Assembly (NCBI GenBank): GCA_005502805.1
Contig: SCMY01000004.1
Coordinates: forward strand, 431,273 to 495,272
Origin: Rhizobiales bacterium 2SD
GTDB lineage: Bacteria; Pseudomonadota; Alphaproteobacteria; Rhizobiales; Beijerinckiaceae
Length of the DNA stretch: 64,000 nt
Direction: 5' to 3'
Shown in pieces: positions 1 to 7,515 of this stretch. The notes below the pieces were generated by a model, which did not search any database, was not told the origin of the DNA, and saw only the letters and a list, made by a program, of their open reading frames with translations. Within the stretch, counting starts at the first letter, position 1. The number at the start of each line of letters is the position of its first letter. The position numbers and the translations under genes are program-made.

Positions 1-2
1 TC

Positions 3-647
3 GAGCAGAACCGCAAGCCGCATCCGCGCTGCTTCGTCTACGATCCCAAGGCGGACAAATGGGCGGAGATCGCGCCCCTGCCCCACCCGGTCGGCTCGGC
101 CGCGATCGTCGGCCTGAACGGCCTGCTGCATGCGATCGGCGGCGCGATCGGCGACACCACCGAGAGCAAGACCTCGGTCAACTGGCACCGCGTCTACGAT
201 CCCAAGGCCGATGCCTGGAGCGAGCGCACGCCGCTGCCGACGGCGCGCGACCACACCGGCACGCTCGCCATCGGCAAGCTGATCCATGTCATCGGCGGAC
301 GCGTCGACTCGTTCCACACCAATTCGAACCTGCACCACGCCTATGACCCGGCGACCGACAAATGGACGCCGCGCAATCCGCTGCCGACCGCCCGCTCCGG
401 CCATGGCGCCGTGCTCTATCGCGGCAAGGTCTTCATCATGGGTGGCGAAGGCACCAACCGCGTCTTCGGCCAGATGGAGGCCTATGACCCCGCCAGCGAC
501 GGCTGGGAGCAATACGCTCCGATGCTGACGCCGCGCCACGGGCTGGGGGCAGCACTGGTCGGCGACGCCATCCACGTCGCCGGCGGCGGCCCGATCATGG
601 GCGGCGGCGTCCAGAGCGCGATCCACGAGGCGTTCAGTTTGGGATAG
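3..647 (+). CDS. Kelch-repeat protein, 5' end outside the window
   Basis: The reading frame is open from the left edge and stops at 647, giving 214 visible residues. It contains successive kelch blades, each with a double-glycine strand (AIGGA, VIGGR, IMGGE, VAGGG) and a following Y-D-P-x-x-D-x-W turn (YDPKADKW, YDPKADAW, YDPATDKW, YDPASDGW). This is the classic kelch beta-propeller signature, usually a protein- or sugar-binding scaffold. About four blades are visible. No catalytic residues can be assigned, and whether it is secreted cannot be judged because the N-terminus is missing. A short match to its last blade recurs at 3880-3915. The fold is certain; the function is unknown. Confidence 0.9.
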   Translation, partial: EQNRKPHPRCFVYDPKADKWAEIAPLPHPVGSAAIVGLNGLLHAIGGAIGDTTESKTSVNWHRVYDPKADAWSERTPLPTARDHTGTLAIGKLIHVIGGRVDSFHTNSNLHHAYDPATDKWTPRNPLPTARSGHGAVLYRGKVFIMGGEGTNRVFGQMEAYDPASDGWEQYAPMLTPRHGLGAALVGDAIHVAGGGPIMGGGVQSAIHEAFSLG

Positions 648-677
648 GCAGTCGCCGCGGCGTGGTCGCTATCGGAG

Positions 678-1076
678 TCATCGCTTGCGCACGTCGCAGG
701 CGATCGTCGAAAGCGCGTCCCCCGGCCGTCTTACGATCACATGATAGATCGCGCCGATTTCGAAGCGCGCCGTGTACATCGCAACCTCGGGCGTGAAGAC
801 ACGCTGTGTCGTTCCGGTCAGGCGCCCGGTCACGTCCTCCAGCACCTTGAGCTCGGCCCATTCGGGAAACGGCGTGCTGGATGGCGACGCCAGCCTGACG
901 ACCAGCCCCGTGAAAACCACCGCCCCGGAGGCGAGGTGTTCGGCGTCCGAGCGTTGTGGCGGGCACATCGCATAGACATCGGCTGCTGCCGACAGGGCGA
1001 GCAGGAACACGGCAGGTGGCGCATGGCGGCAGAGCCATCGCTGGCCGATATTCCGGACGGTTGACCTGCCGGGCAT
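678..1076 (-). CDS. Small exported protein of unknown function
   Basis: I chose the ATG at 1076 because a GAGG Shine-Dalgarno lies about 10 bases upstream and because the protein then starts with a basic stretch and a hydrophobic segment (PPAVFLLALSAAADVYA) ending in an Ala-rich signal peptidase site. The frame is open further upstream but without a signal peptide context. The mature part, about 100 residues, starts with a Cys (MCPPQ) and has a second Cys near the C-terminus (IACD). This arrangement resembles small secreted beta-rich domains, but I recognise no family. It is convergent with the kelch gene. Confidence 0.6.
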   Translation of the reverse strand: MPGRSTVRNIGQRWLCRHAPPAVFLLALSAAADVYAMCPPQRSDAEHLASGAVVFTGLVVRLASPSSTPFPEWAELKVLEDVTGRLTGTTQRVFTPEVAMYTARFEIGAIYHVIVRRPGDALSTIACDVRKR

Positions 1077-1215
1077 CGAACCTCGCCTCTGCGATCCCAT
1101 GTCACGCGCGCCGCTCCATCGGCCAGCCGAAAGCGCCGACAGCTGGACTCGGCTGGATTGACTTGTCCGGTTCGGCTCCCCTGACGAATTGGAACCTAAG
1201 GAAATGCACACGCCG

Positions 1216-2163
1216 TCAAAGCATTCCGGGGCACCCCAAACATTTTGATGCGGCAACAAGAGCTTTTCCGTATCGTATTTGCGCTTCCTGCAGTTTTTTA
1301 AACAGATGCCGACTGGTCACGGTTCCGGTTTCACGGACGATGAGATCGCCGGCGCCGTGTGTAAGCCGCACGGCCAACTGCCGCAGCTCCGCTTCAGCAG
1401 CTTCCAGCTCTTTGATTGCTTCTGCACAGGGCACCACTCTATCAGGATGCTTCTCCTTGCAGAGTTCCCTCGCCGTCCGCTTGATGTTCAGCGCCTGAAT
1501 TGCGGCAGTGAGCGTCAGGCCAGCAATGCGCGCGACCAACAGAGGCGGAGGAACCTTTGGCAGGTCCGGCAGCTTTGGGGGATTTTGAACGGCAACGGCG
1601 GCTATCGCCTGTACGGCGGCGACGCTCGCCATGAAGGCCATGACGAGCAATTGCTGCGCCGATGCGACGCCCGCTATCGCCGGCTCTCGGGGTATTATTA
1701 CCGGCCCATCGGGAGGCAGGGGCTTTTTGGGTTCGGGCTTCGGCTCCGGCTTTGGCTTCTGATCCTTTTGAGCCTCATCGACACCATAATAGCCCTTGTC
1801 CTGCGCTTCAGCTTTCAACTGGACAAGCTTCGTCATGAGCTCGTCATAGCTTGGCGTCCCGATCAATCTCCAGGCGGAGGGAGAACGCGACAGCTTTTCA
1901 CCGATGCCGATGATCCTGTTCACATGGGTTGCGAAAGCGGGGCGCTGCCCTCCGAGCAGCTTGTCCCAGGTCAACGGCCCGACGATCCCGTCGGCCACGA
2001 GACCATTGTTCTGCTGGAAAGCCTTGACCCGCGCGAGCGTCTTCGCCCCGAAGATGCCGTCGGTCACCAGGAGCGGCGGCAGGCGGGGCGGCGCCTGATT
2101 GAGAGCGCCCTGCAGCGCGACGACATCGGCTCCGGCGAACCCCACCTTAAGCGTTCTCGGCAT
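1216..2163 (-). CDS. Peptidoglycan-binding domain protein with hydrophobic C-terminal half
   Basis: This 315-residue protein starts at the ATG at 2163, which has GGAGG about 10 bases upstream. Residues about 1-75 form a PG_binding_1 domain (LKVGFAGADVVALQGALN, then TDGIFGAKTLARVKAFQ and DGIVGPLTW), the three-helix fold that binds cell-wall peptides. A Lys/Pro/Glu-rich linker (about 150-170) follows, then two hydrophobic stretches (VMAFMASVAAVQAIAAVAV and LVARIAGLTLTAAIQAL) that could cross or enter a membrane, and an alpha-helical tail with several Cys. No hydrolase domain is visible. It lies divergent from the LuxR-type regulator, separated by 243 bases in which I see no recognisable site. 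The role is inferred as cell-wall attachment. Confidence 0.75.
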   Translation of the reverse strand: MPRTLKVGFAGADVVALQGALNQAPPRLPPLLVTDGIFGAKTLARVKAFQQNNGLVADGIVGPLTWDKLLGGQRPAFATHVNRIIGIGEKLSRSPSAWRLIGTPSYDELMTKLVQLKAEAQDKGYYGVDEAQKDQKPKPEPKPEPKKPLPPDGPVIIPREPAIAGVASAQQLLVMAFMASVAAVQAIAAVAVQNPPKLPDLPKVPPPLLVARIAGLTLTAAIQALNIKRTARELCKEKHPDRVVPCAEAIKELEAAEAELRQLAVRLTHGAGDLIVRETGTVTSRHLFKKLQEAQIRYGKALVAASKCLGCPGML

Positions 2164-2406
2164 CGCGGCTCGGCCTCCGGCAAGCACGTTCTCATCGCGT
2201 TGCAGCACGGAGCGCAGGCGGATCGAAAACGAGACGCGTCGTCATCGATTTCAAACGACGGTCGAGAATCCGGCCCAACGGCATCCGCGAGACCCTGAAA
2301 CTCCGGCTGCAACGTCATCCTCCGAGTACAATGGCAAGACGACCACCCGTCCGCAGTCATCGAATGATGACTGACGCTCGCTCCCCGGTTCCGCTAAAGT
2401 GCACCC

Positions 2407-3486
2407 ATGCCCGAAGACCTGGTCGAGCGGATCTATGAGGCCGCATTCCAGCCGGAATGCTGGCGGCCCGTGCTCGAGACGGTCGGATCGCTGGCCGCCT
2501 CTCCGGCCGGCGTCATGTTCCTGTTCGACGACCTGCGCCCCGTCCAGCACAAGGCGACGGACGTGGTCGCGCATGTCGCCCATGTCAGCACCGAGAACTG
2601 GCGCGAGAGTCCGCGCGTCCACTATGCGCAGAAGAGGCCCTTCTTCGGCTTCACCATCCTCAACGATTATTTTCCGCCCGAATTGATGGCGATCGACCCC
2701 TGCAGAAGGGAGCTGGAAGCTGCGGGGCTGGACAGCGAGGTCGCGGCGATGGTGCCGATGCCGACAGGCGAGCTCGTCATCTACAGCTTCACCAAGCTCA
2801 AGCAGGACGGACCGCACGGGGGCGACGACATCCTGAGGCTCAACCGGTTCCTGCCGCATCTGGCGCGGGCTGGATTGATGGCGGCGCATCTCGGCCTCGA
2901 ACGCGCCAAAGCGACGACATCGACCTTGCAGGCGATCGGCCTTCCGGCCGCCGTCCTGCGAGGCAATGGCCGCGTGATGTCGACCAATGCGCTGTTCGAC
3001 GGGCTGACCAACCTGTTCATGCCGGTCGCATTCGGGCGGCTGGCGATCGCCGACATCGCCGCCAATCGCCTGCTGCAGCAGGCGATCGAGACCGGCCTCG
3101 CACCAGCCGAGCACATCAGATCGATCCCCGTCGGCGAGAAGGAAGACCGGCAGGCCTGCGTCATCCACATCCTGCCGATCCGCCGCACCGCCTACGACCT
3201 GTTCGCCGGAGGGGACTTGATCGTTGTGGTGAGCGCGATCCGGAAATCGTCGCTGGTGCCTTCACCGCAGGTGCTGATGGGTCTGTTCGATCTGACACCG
3301 GCCGAAACGCGCTTCGCCATCGGCCTGCTGCAGGGCGCTTCAGTTCAGGAAACGGCGCACCAGCTCAGCGTCACCTTGGCGACCGGCCGTACCTATCTGG
3401 CGCGGCTCTTCGAGAAGACCGGCACTCATCGACAATCGGAATTGCTGGCGCTGCTGTCGTCTGCGCACCCATTTGAAGAGCGTTGA
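2407..3486 (+). CDS. LuxR-type helix-turn-helix transcriptional regulator
   Basis: The protein has 359 residues. The C-terminal 65 or so read as a GerE/LuxR DNA-binding domain: FDLTPAETRFAIGLLQG, then a helix-turn-helix around VQETAHQLSVTLATGRTYL and a final helix (FEKTGTHRQSELLALL). The first 280 residues are a sensor region without receiver-domain acidic residues, so it is not a two-component response regulator, and no autoinducer-domain signature is obvious. It is probably a PAS-like ligand sensor. The gene stands alone, upstream of a small membrane-protein gene that could be its target; that link is inference. Confidence 0.8.
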   Translation: MPEDLVERIYEAAFQPECWRPVLETVGSLAASPAGVMFLFDDLRPVQHKATDVVAHVAHVSTENWRESPRVHYAQKRPFFGFTILNDYFPPELMAIDPCRRELEAAGLDSEVAAMVPMPTGELVIYSFTKLKQDGPHGGDDILRLNRFLPHLARAGLMAAHLGLERAKATTSTLQAIGLPAAVLRGNGRVMSTNALFDGLTNLFMPVAFGRLAIADIAANRLLQQAIETGLAPAEHIRSIPVGEKEDRQACVIHILPIRRTAYDLFAGGDLIVVVSAIRKSSLVPSPQVLMGLFDLTPAETRFAIGLLQGASVQETAHQLSVTLATGRTYLARLFEKTGTHRQSELLALLSSAHPFEER

Positions 3487-3579
3487 GCTTCACCGAAACA
3501 AGGAGCCTCGGCTCATGACGCGGCAGGACGCCCAAGCAGGCTGCTGGAGATGGCGGCATAGGAATCGGAGCTGACGTCC

Positions 3580-3867
3580 ATGGTCGTTTTCGCTGGGGCG
3601 TTCGTCCTCATCTTGCTGGTCATGCTGGTGCTTGCGGTCTGGTTCCTGGAGATCGACCTGGATTCCCTCCCCGGCATGGCAGGCATCTTCCTGCTCGTTC
3701 CCGCTCTCGGGGCTGGAACGCTGACGGTCAGCCTCTCGGAAACCGACCGCTCGCTCATCATCGCCTGCGTGGCCACGATCGTCATTGCGATCATCGTCGC
3801 AGCCTTGATCCTGCGCGGCAGGCGCAAATCCCCGGGTCCTGCCGACAAGCCGACAGAGAAACGATGA
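3580..3867 (+). CDS. Small three-span membrane protein
   Basis: The 95-residue product has three hydrophobic helices, at about 3-22 (VFAGAFVLILLVMLVLAVWF), 33-50 and 60-78, followed by a short basic tail (RGRRK) predicted to be cytoplasmic. No polar functional motif is visible and I do not recognise a family. The start ATG has a weak GGAATCGGAG element upstream. Its stop codon abuts the degenerate kelch fragment. It follows the LuxR-type regulator in the same direction with a 93-base gap, so the two might be co-transcribed. Confidence 0.6.
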   Translation: MVVFAGAFVLILLVMLVLAVWFLEIDLDSLPGMAGIFLLVPALGAGTLTVSLSETDRSLIIACVATIVIAIIVAALILRGRRKSPGPADKPTEKR

Positions 3868-3930
3868 GACCTCGCCGCGGCGCTGGCCGGCGACGCCATC
3901 CACATCGCCGGCGGCCAGCGGTTCACGATA
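3868..3930 (+). pseudogene. Remnant of a kelch gene 3' end
   Basis: Bases 3880-3915 match 552-587, the last kelch blade of the gene at the left edge, at 33 of 36 positions. In frame the remnant reads LAAALAGDAIHIAGG, against LGAALVGDAIHVAGG in the intact gene. The match begins just after the stop codon of the small membrane protein and fades after about 60 bases. There is no start codon or upstream blade. The simplest reading is a leftover of a tandem kelch duplication that was mostly deleted. Confidence 0.6.
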
Positions 3931-3979
3931 ACCGACACGCCCTGCCGGTCATCGCCACGCCGAGCTGAGCCTCACGCGG

Positions 3980-4687
3980 TCAGGCCGGCAGAACCACCAC
4001 CTTCGTCTTGACCGGCGTCTGGTTGTACAGGTGGATCATGTCCTGCGTGAGCAGGCCGATGCAGCCGCTGGTGATGCCATTTCCGATCGATTCCGCGTCG
4101 AGGGACGCATAGATCGTGTAGAGCGTGTAGGCGCCGTTCTGGTACAGATGGAGCGTGCGCGCACCGAGCGGGTTGTCGAGACCGCCCGGCATGCCGCGGG
4201 CGTATTTGGCCGCCTCGGGCTGGCGCTTGATCATCTCCTTGGGCGGCGTCCAGGTCGCCCATTCGGACTTGCGCCCGACATAGGCGTCGCCGTTCCAACG
4301 GAAGCCGTCGCGGCCGACATTGGCGCCGTAGCGGGTCGCAGTGCCGTCGCCCTCGACGCGATAGACATAATAGTTGCCGGGATCGACGACGATCGTGCCG
4401 GCCGGTTCCTTGGTGTTGTAGGCGACCGTCTTGCGGAAATATTTCGGATCGACATGGGTGACGTCGATCGCCGGGATCGGGAACTTCTCCTCCGGCACCG
4501 GCCCGTAGAGCTTCTGCGCCTCGGCGAGGCTCATGCCGTCGGTGGTGCAGCCGCCGAGCGCGAGCGCGCCGAGACCGGCGGCCGAGCCGGCCATGAAGCT
4601 GCGGCGGCTCAGAACGCCCGCTGGGCGCCCGAGCAGAGCGATCTCATGCATCTTGCGGGCATCGGCCTTGCTGTCGTCGATGATCAT
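3980..4687 (-). CDS. L,D-transpeptidase (YkuD) homologue, Tat-type lipoprotein, altered active site
   Basis: From the ATG at 4687 the protein has 235 residues. The N-terminus carries SRRSFMAG, a twin-arginine-like motif, then an Ala/Gly-rich stretch ending in LGGC, a lipobox, so it is probably an exported, lipid-anchored protein. The body is a YkuD domain: PLGARTLHLYQ, then ITSGCIGL and KTKVVVL near the end. YkuD enzymes form 3-3 or protein-peptidoglycan cross-links through the Cys of S-x-G-C-I-R. Here the Cys is kept, but the Arg is Gly and the upstream His-Gly pair (normally in an IHGT-like context) reads IYAS. It may be inactive or have altered activity. Confidence 0.85.
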   Translation of the reverse strand: MIIDDSKADARKMHEIALLGRPAGVLSRRSFMAGSAAGLGALALGGCTTDGMSLAEAQKLYGPVPEEKFPIPAIDVTHVDPKYFRKTVAYNTKEPAGTIVVDPGNYYVYRVEGDGTATRYGANVGRDGFRWNGDAYVGRKSEWATWTPPKEMIKRQPEAAKYARGMPGGLDNPLGARTLHLYQNGAYTLYTIYASLDAESIGNGITSGCIGLLTQDMIHLYNQTPVKTKVVVLPA

Positions 4688-4813
4688 GTTCCTGGACTTC
4701 CCATGTCCTGCTGCCCGACGAGAGACGTCTCCGGCATACATCTGCTGAACCTCTAAGCCGCGCGGACATTGCCGATACATGACCCGGCTGGCAAGCTCCC
4801 CATGCCCACGCGG

Positions 4814-5773
4814 TCAGGGACGGCTCGCGGAGTCGCCCGGCGCCAGGGATCCCTCCGAGAATCGACTGAGGACGAACGCGATCGCCGCCGTGACGATGAC
4901 GGCGAACGCCAGCCGGCCGAACAGGACGGTGGTCGGGTCCGCGCCCAATGCAATCACGACCAGCGTGTCTTCGATCAGGCTGTGGGCAAATCCCATGAAG
5001 ACGCTGGCGAGGAAGATCTGCCGCGGCTCGATCGGCTGCCGGCGCACCTCGGCCAGCATCAGCCCGCTGCCATAGGAAATGCCGAGAAGGAGCCCGACGG
5101 TGGTGAACGGCAGCGCCTCCTGGCGCAGGCCGACCAGTCGGAACAGGGGCGCCAGCGCCTTGTAGAGCACGTCGACGACGCCGACCGCCTTGAGCAACTC
5201 CATCGCCCAGGACAAGGCGAGCAGGACGCCGAGCATCACGACCAGAGTCTTGGCGGTGCCATAGGCGAAACCGACCCAACCACCCTCGTTCGCCGCAGGC
5301 TTCCAGACCGGAGCGATCGGTTGCGATAGCCAGCCGGTCGCGGCAAAGAGCTGGTGCAGCAGCGCGGCAAAGGCCACGGCGCCGGCGATGCGCAGGATCG
5401 AGGTCGCCCAGAAATTCGGCCCGGCCCTGGCGACGATGCGCTGTTCGACAGGGATGGCATGCGCCATCAGGAGCAGGCTGCAGAACACCGTCATGTCGGC
5501 GCTGCTGAGCGCCGTCGCCGGAACGATCGTGAACAGCACGACCACGCCGCCCCACATCCCGACCAGCAAGCCTGTCAACCAGGCCAGCGCCAGCTCCGGC
5601 GGCAAACCGAAGAGCTGCATCACCGGCGCGAGCCAGGGTGAGGCAGCCTTGATCGCGCCGAATTCCGCCAGCGCCTGCGTCGCCACCGCGATCGGCACCA
5701 TGATCACCACCAGCTCGCGATAGACGGCGAGCGTCTCCAGCGTCTTGCGATAAAACCCGGTTTGCAGCGGCAT
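4814..5773 (-). CDS. Nucleoside-recognition (Gate) domain membrane protein
   Basis: This 319-residue integral membrane protein starts at the ATG at 5773, which has GAGG upstream; longer upstream starts lack a ribosome site and would run through the regulator's control region. It has about eight hydrophobic helices. Two similar halves are visible, each with a Gly-rich helix (LTGLLVGMWGGVVVLF and TVGLLLGISYGSGLML), as in the spore-maturation/nucleoside-recognition (Gate) family. The substrate is unknown. It is divergent from an Lrp/AsnC regulator with a perfect palindrome between them, which suggests local control by an amino-acid-sensing regulator. Confidence 0.75.
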   Translation of the reverse strand: MPLQTGFYRKTLETLAVYRELVVIMVPIAVATQALAEFGAIKAASPWLAPVMQLFGLPPELALAWLTGLLVGMWGGVVVLFTIVPATALSSADMTVFCSLLLMAHAIPVEQRIVARAGPNFWATSILRIAGAVAFAALLHQLFAATGWLSQPIAPVWKPAANEGGWVGFAYGTAKTLVVMLGVLLALSWAMELLKAVGVVDVLYKALAPLFRLVGLRQEALPFTTVGLLLGISYGSGLMLAEVRRQPIEPRQIFLASVFMGFAHSLIEDTLVVIALGADPTTVLFGRLAFAVIVTAAIAFVLSRFSEGSLAPGDSASRP

Positions 5774-5849
5774 GGGCGTCGATCCTCGATTGGCAACCGA
5801 GAGACTAACGCCGCCTCGTGCGCCGCAGTGGTCAAAATCGTCGCGTTCG

Positions 5850-5864
5850 TGCAATTTTATTGCA
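5850..5864. promoter_or_regulatory. Perfect palindrome, candidate Lrp/AsnC operator
   Basis: The sequence TGCAATTTTATTGCA has 6-base arms around TTT and lies in the 106-base gap between the permease and the Lrp-type regulator, 15 bases before the regulator's start. AT-centred dyads with this spacing are typical of AsnC/Lrp sites. Its position would allow autoregulation and control of the divergent permease. The function is inferred. Confidence 0.5.
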
Positions 5865-5879
5865 TGGCGAACACCGGCT

Positions 5880-6341
5880 ATGGCTGCGATGGATCGGATC
5901 GACAAAAAACTCCTGAACCTGCTCCAGACCGACGCCTCGCGCACCAATGCGCAGCTGGCCGACGAGGTCGGGCTTGCACCGTCGAGCTGCCTGCGGCGGA
6001 TCCGGCGGCTGGAGGCCGCCGGGCTGATCCTGCGGACCGTCGCCATCCTCGATCCCGCCAAGAGCGGCAAGGGCCTCAAGGTCATCATCGCCGTCGAGCT
6101 CGCCCGTCATGATGCGCCGAGCCGGCGCCAGTTCCTTGAACTGGCGGCGCGCCAGCCGGCCGTCGTCCAGGCCTATGGCGTCACCGGCCAGACCGATGTG
6201 ATGCTGATGCTGCGTGTCGCCGACATGGACGAGGTGATGGCGCTATGCGAGCGATTGTTCGGCGAAGGCAGTAACGTGACGCGCTACTACACGATGGTCG
6301 TGAACAAGACTGCCAAGGAAACGACGGCTGTTCCGCTGTGA
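5880..6341 (+). CDS. Lrp/AsnC family transcriptional regulator
   Basis: The product has 153 residues if the ATG at 5880 is used; a second ATG three codons later is equally plausible because no clear Shine-Dalgarno is present. The N-terminus is the AsnC winged helix (MDRIDKKLLNLLQTDAS, NAQLADEVGLAPSSCLRRI, LEAAGLI). The C-terminal RAM ligand domain ends with GQTDVMLMLRVADMDEV and a beta strand. Such proteins bind amino acids and assemble into octamers. The divergent permease is the obvious target. The last bases overlap the GTG of the next small gene. Confidence 0.9.
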   Translation: MAAMDRIDKKLLNLLQTDASRTNAQLADEVGLAPSSCLRRIRRLEAAGLILRTVAILDPAKSGKGLKVIIAVELARHDAPSRRQFLELAARQPAVVQAYGVTGQTDVMLMLRVADMDEVMALCERLFGEGSNVTRYYTMVVNKTAKETTAVPL

Positions 6342-6526
6342 TCCGGGGGCGACGAGTGCCCGACGGAGCCGGAAGGCGCTTGGCGAAGATCGGAATGATC
6401 GGCGTGGCAGCCGTTCTGCTCATCTGTCTCGCCGCCGCCGCGTTGCGCATGCTTGCGGACTTCGCGGACATCCCCTGCCAGGATGGCGTCTGGGACGACG
6501 TCAGGAAGACATGTGTGCCCTCGTGA
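6338..6526 (+). CDS. Small single-span membrane protein
   Basis: Translation from the GTG at 6338 overlaps the stop of the Lrp-type gene (GTGA) and gives 62 residues. One hydrophobic helix (IGVAAVLLICLAAAALRML) is followed by a short tail with two Cys (IPCQDGVWDDVRKTCVP), presumably outside the cytoplasm where a disulfide could form. Alternative starts at the GTG at 6356 or a TTG near 6380 would shorten the basic N-terminus. I do not recognise a family. The overlap suggests translational coupling, but the gene could also be spurious. Confidence 0.45.
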   Translation: MIRGRRVPDGAGRRLAKIGMIGVAAVLLICLAAAALRMLADFADIPCQDGVWDDVRKTCVPS

Positions 6527-6568
6527 GGCGCCGCAGCTCAGTCCTTTGACTCACCGCGCTCGCGAACA

Positions 6569-6829
6569 TCAGAACTGCCGCGCCGCGTAAAGGATGAACG
6601 CCAGCCAGAGCGGCAGGGTGATCAGCGCGAACATCCTGACATTGGCGGCATAGGACAGGTGCGGACCGAGCACGCGCTTGCCCGGATCGCGTCCCCGACC
6701 TTCGGCGAATTTCTGCCTGTCGCGTTCGAAAGCCTTGCGCGAGCCCGGCGCATAGACTGCCCCCGCAAGGACGGCCGCGCTGACCAGCGTCAGCAGCACT
6801 GCGATCACGATAGCGACGACGAGATTCAT
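6569..6829 (-). CDS. Small two-span membrane protein
   Basis: The 86-residue protein has a hydrophobic helix at about 3-27 (LVVAIVIAVLLTLVSAAVLAG) and another at about 66-83 (FALITLPLWLAFILYAA), separated by a charged cytoplasmic loop rich in Lys, Arg and Glu. I recognise no family. It is downstream of the acetyltransferase gene on the same strand with a gap of 45 bases, so the two may form a short operon. Confidence 0.6.
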   Translation of the reverse strand: MNLVVAIVIAVLLTLVSAAVLAGAVYAPGSRKAFERDRQKFAEGRGRDPGKRVLGPHLSYAANVRMFALITLPLWLAFILYAARQF

Positions 6830-6874
6830 CCAATAGCCCTTCTCCTGATGCAGGCAGACGTCGGCCTGGCTGCC

Positions 6875-7300
6875 TCAGAACGCGTCTTTGAGCAGCTTCT
6901 TCATCGACGGCGCCGGGTGAAAGACGTAGCGCTCGCGCTCATAGAACGGGATCGCCTCGCGCCTGGCGTCGAGAAAGACCGCCGAGAGCCCGCGCGCCGT
7001 GGCGTCCTGCTCGGCGAAGGCGAGCAACGCCTGGCCGATGCCGCCGCTGCGGACCCGCTCGTCGACGACAAGATCGTCGACATGCAGATGCCCGCCCCGC
7101 GCCAAGGTGTGAACAGGGCGCATGCCGAGCACGCCGACGAGCGCTTCATCGCGAAAGGCGCCGACCAGCTCATAGCCGGAGAAGGACTGTCGCTGCACGC
7201 GCCGCAGGAATTCGGCCTCGTCGAGCGCGGTGCGGAGTTGGACAACGATCGCAAAGGCCTGCCGCCACTCCGCCGGCACGAGCCGTCTGACTGAAACCAT
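6875..7300 (-). CDS. GNAT family N-acetyltransferase
   Basis: I place the start at the ATG at 7300 because GAGGGA lies just upstream; an ATG at 7339 would add 13 residues. The 141-residue product has the GNAT fold: LVGVLGMRPVH (strands 2-3), HVDDLVVDERVRSGGIGQALL (strand 4 and the acetyl-CoA pyrophosphate loop, with SGGIG matching R/Q-x-x-G-x-G/A), ATARGLSAVFLDARREAIPFY (strand 5, and helix alpha4 with the conserved Tyr). The acceptor substrate cannot be told from sequence. Confidence 0.85.
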   Translation of the reverse strand: MVSVRRLVPAEWRQAFAIVVQLRTALDEAEFLRRVQRQSFSGYELVGAFRDEALVGVLGMRPVHTLARGGHLHVDDLVVDERVRSGGIGQALLAFAEQDATARGLSAVFLDARREAIPFYERERYVFHPAPSMKKLLKDAF

Positions 7301-7423
7301 CGCTGTCCCTCGCACCGCCGGCATTTCGAGTGCTCTCATGGCGGGAGTCTCGTAATCCGCCGTATCGCGACACGCCATCGCGGTTCGGCGATCGCCGCCA
7401 TGCGGAAAATCTCACGATATCCT

Positions 7424-7487
7424 GCATACAAAATTCCGCATACACTCTTGCCGCTGCGGCAAGAGGGTTCTACTCCTTGCATGCAAG
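7424..7487. promoter_or_regulatory. Cluster of palindromes upstream of the Bug receptor
   Basis: Three elements precede the receptor's start at 7516. A direct repeat GCATACA occurs at about 7424 and 7437. CTCTTGCCGC and GCGGCAAGAG form a 10-base perfect inverted repeat around one base at 7445-7465. CTTGCATGCAAG at 7476-7487 is a 12-base perfect palindrome. No adjacent regulator gene is apparent apart from distant ones. This layout suggests a tightly controlled promoter; the regulator is unknown. Confidence 0.45.
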
Positions 7488-7515
7488 AGACAATGACAAG
7501 CATGGGAGGAGTACG

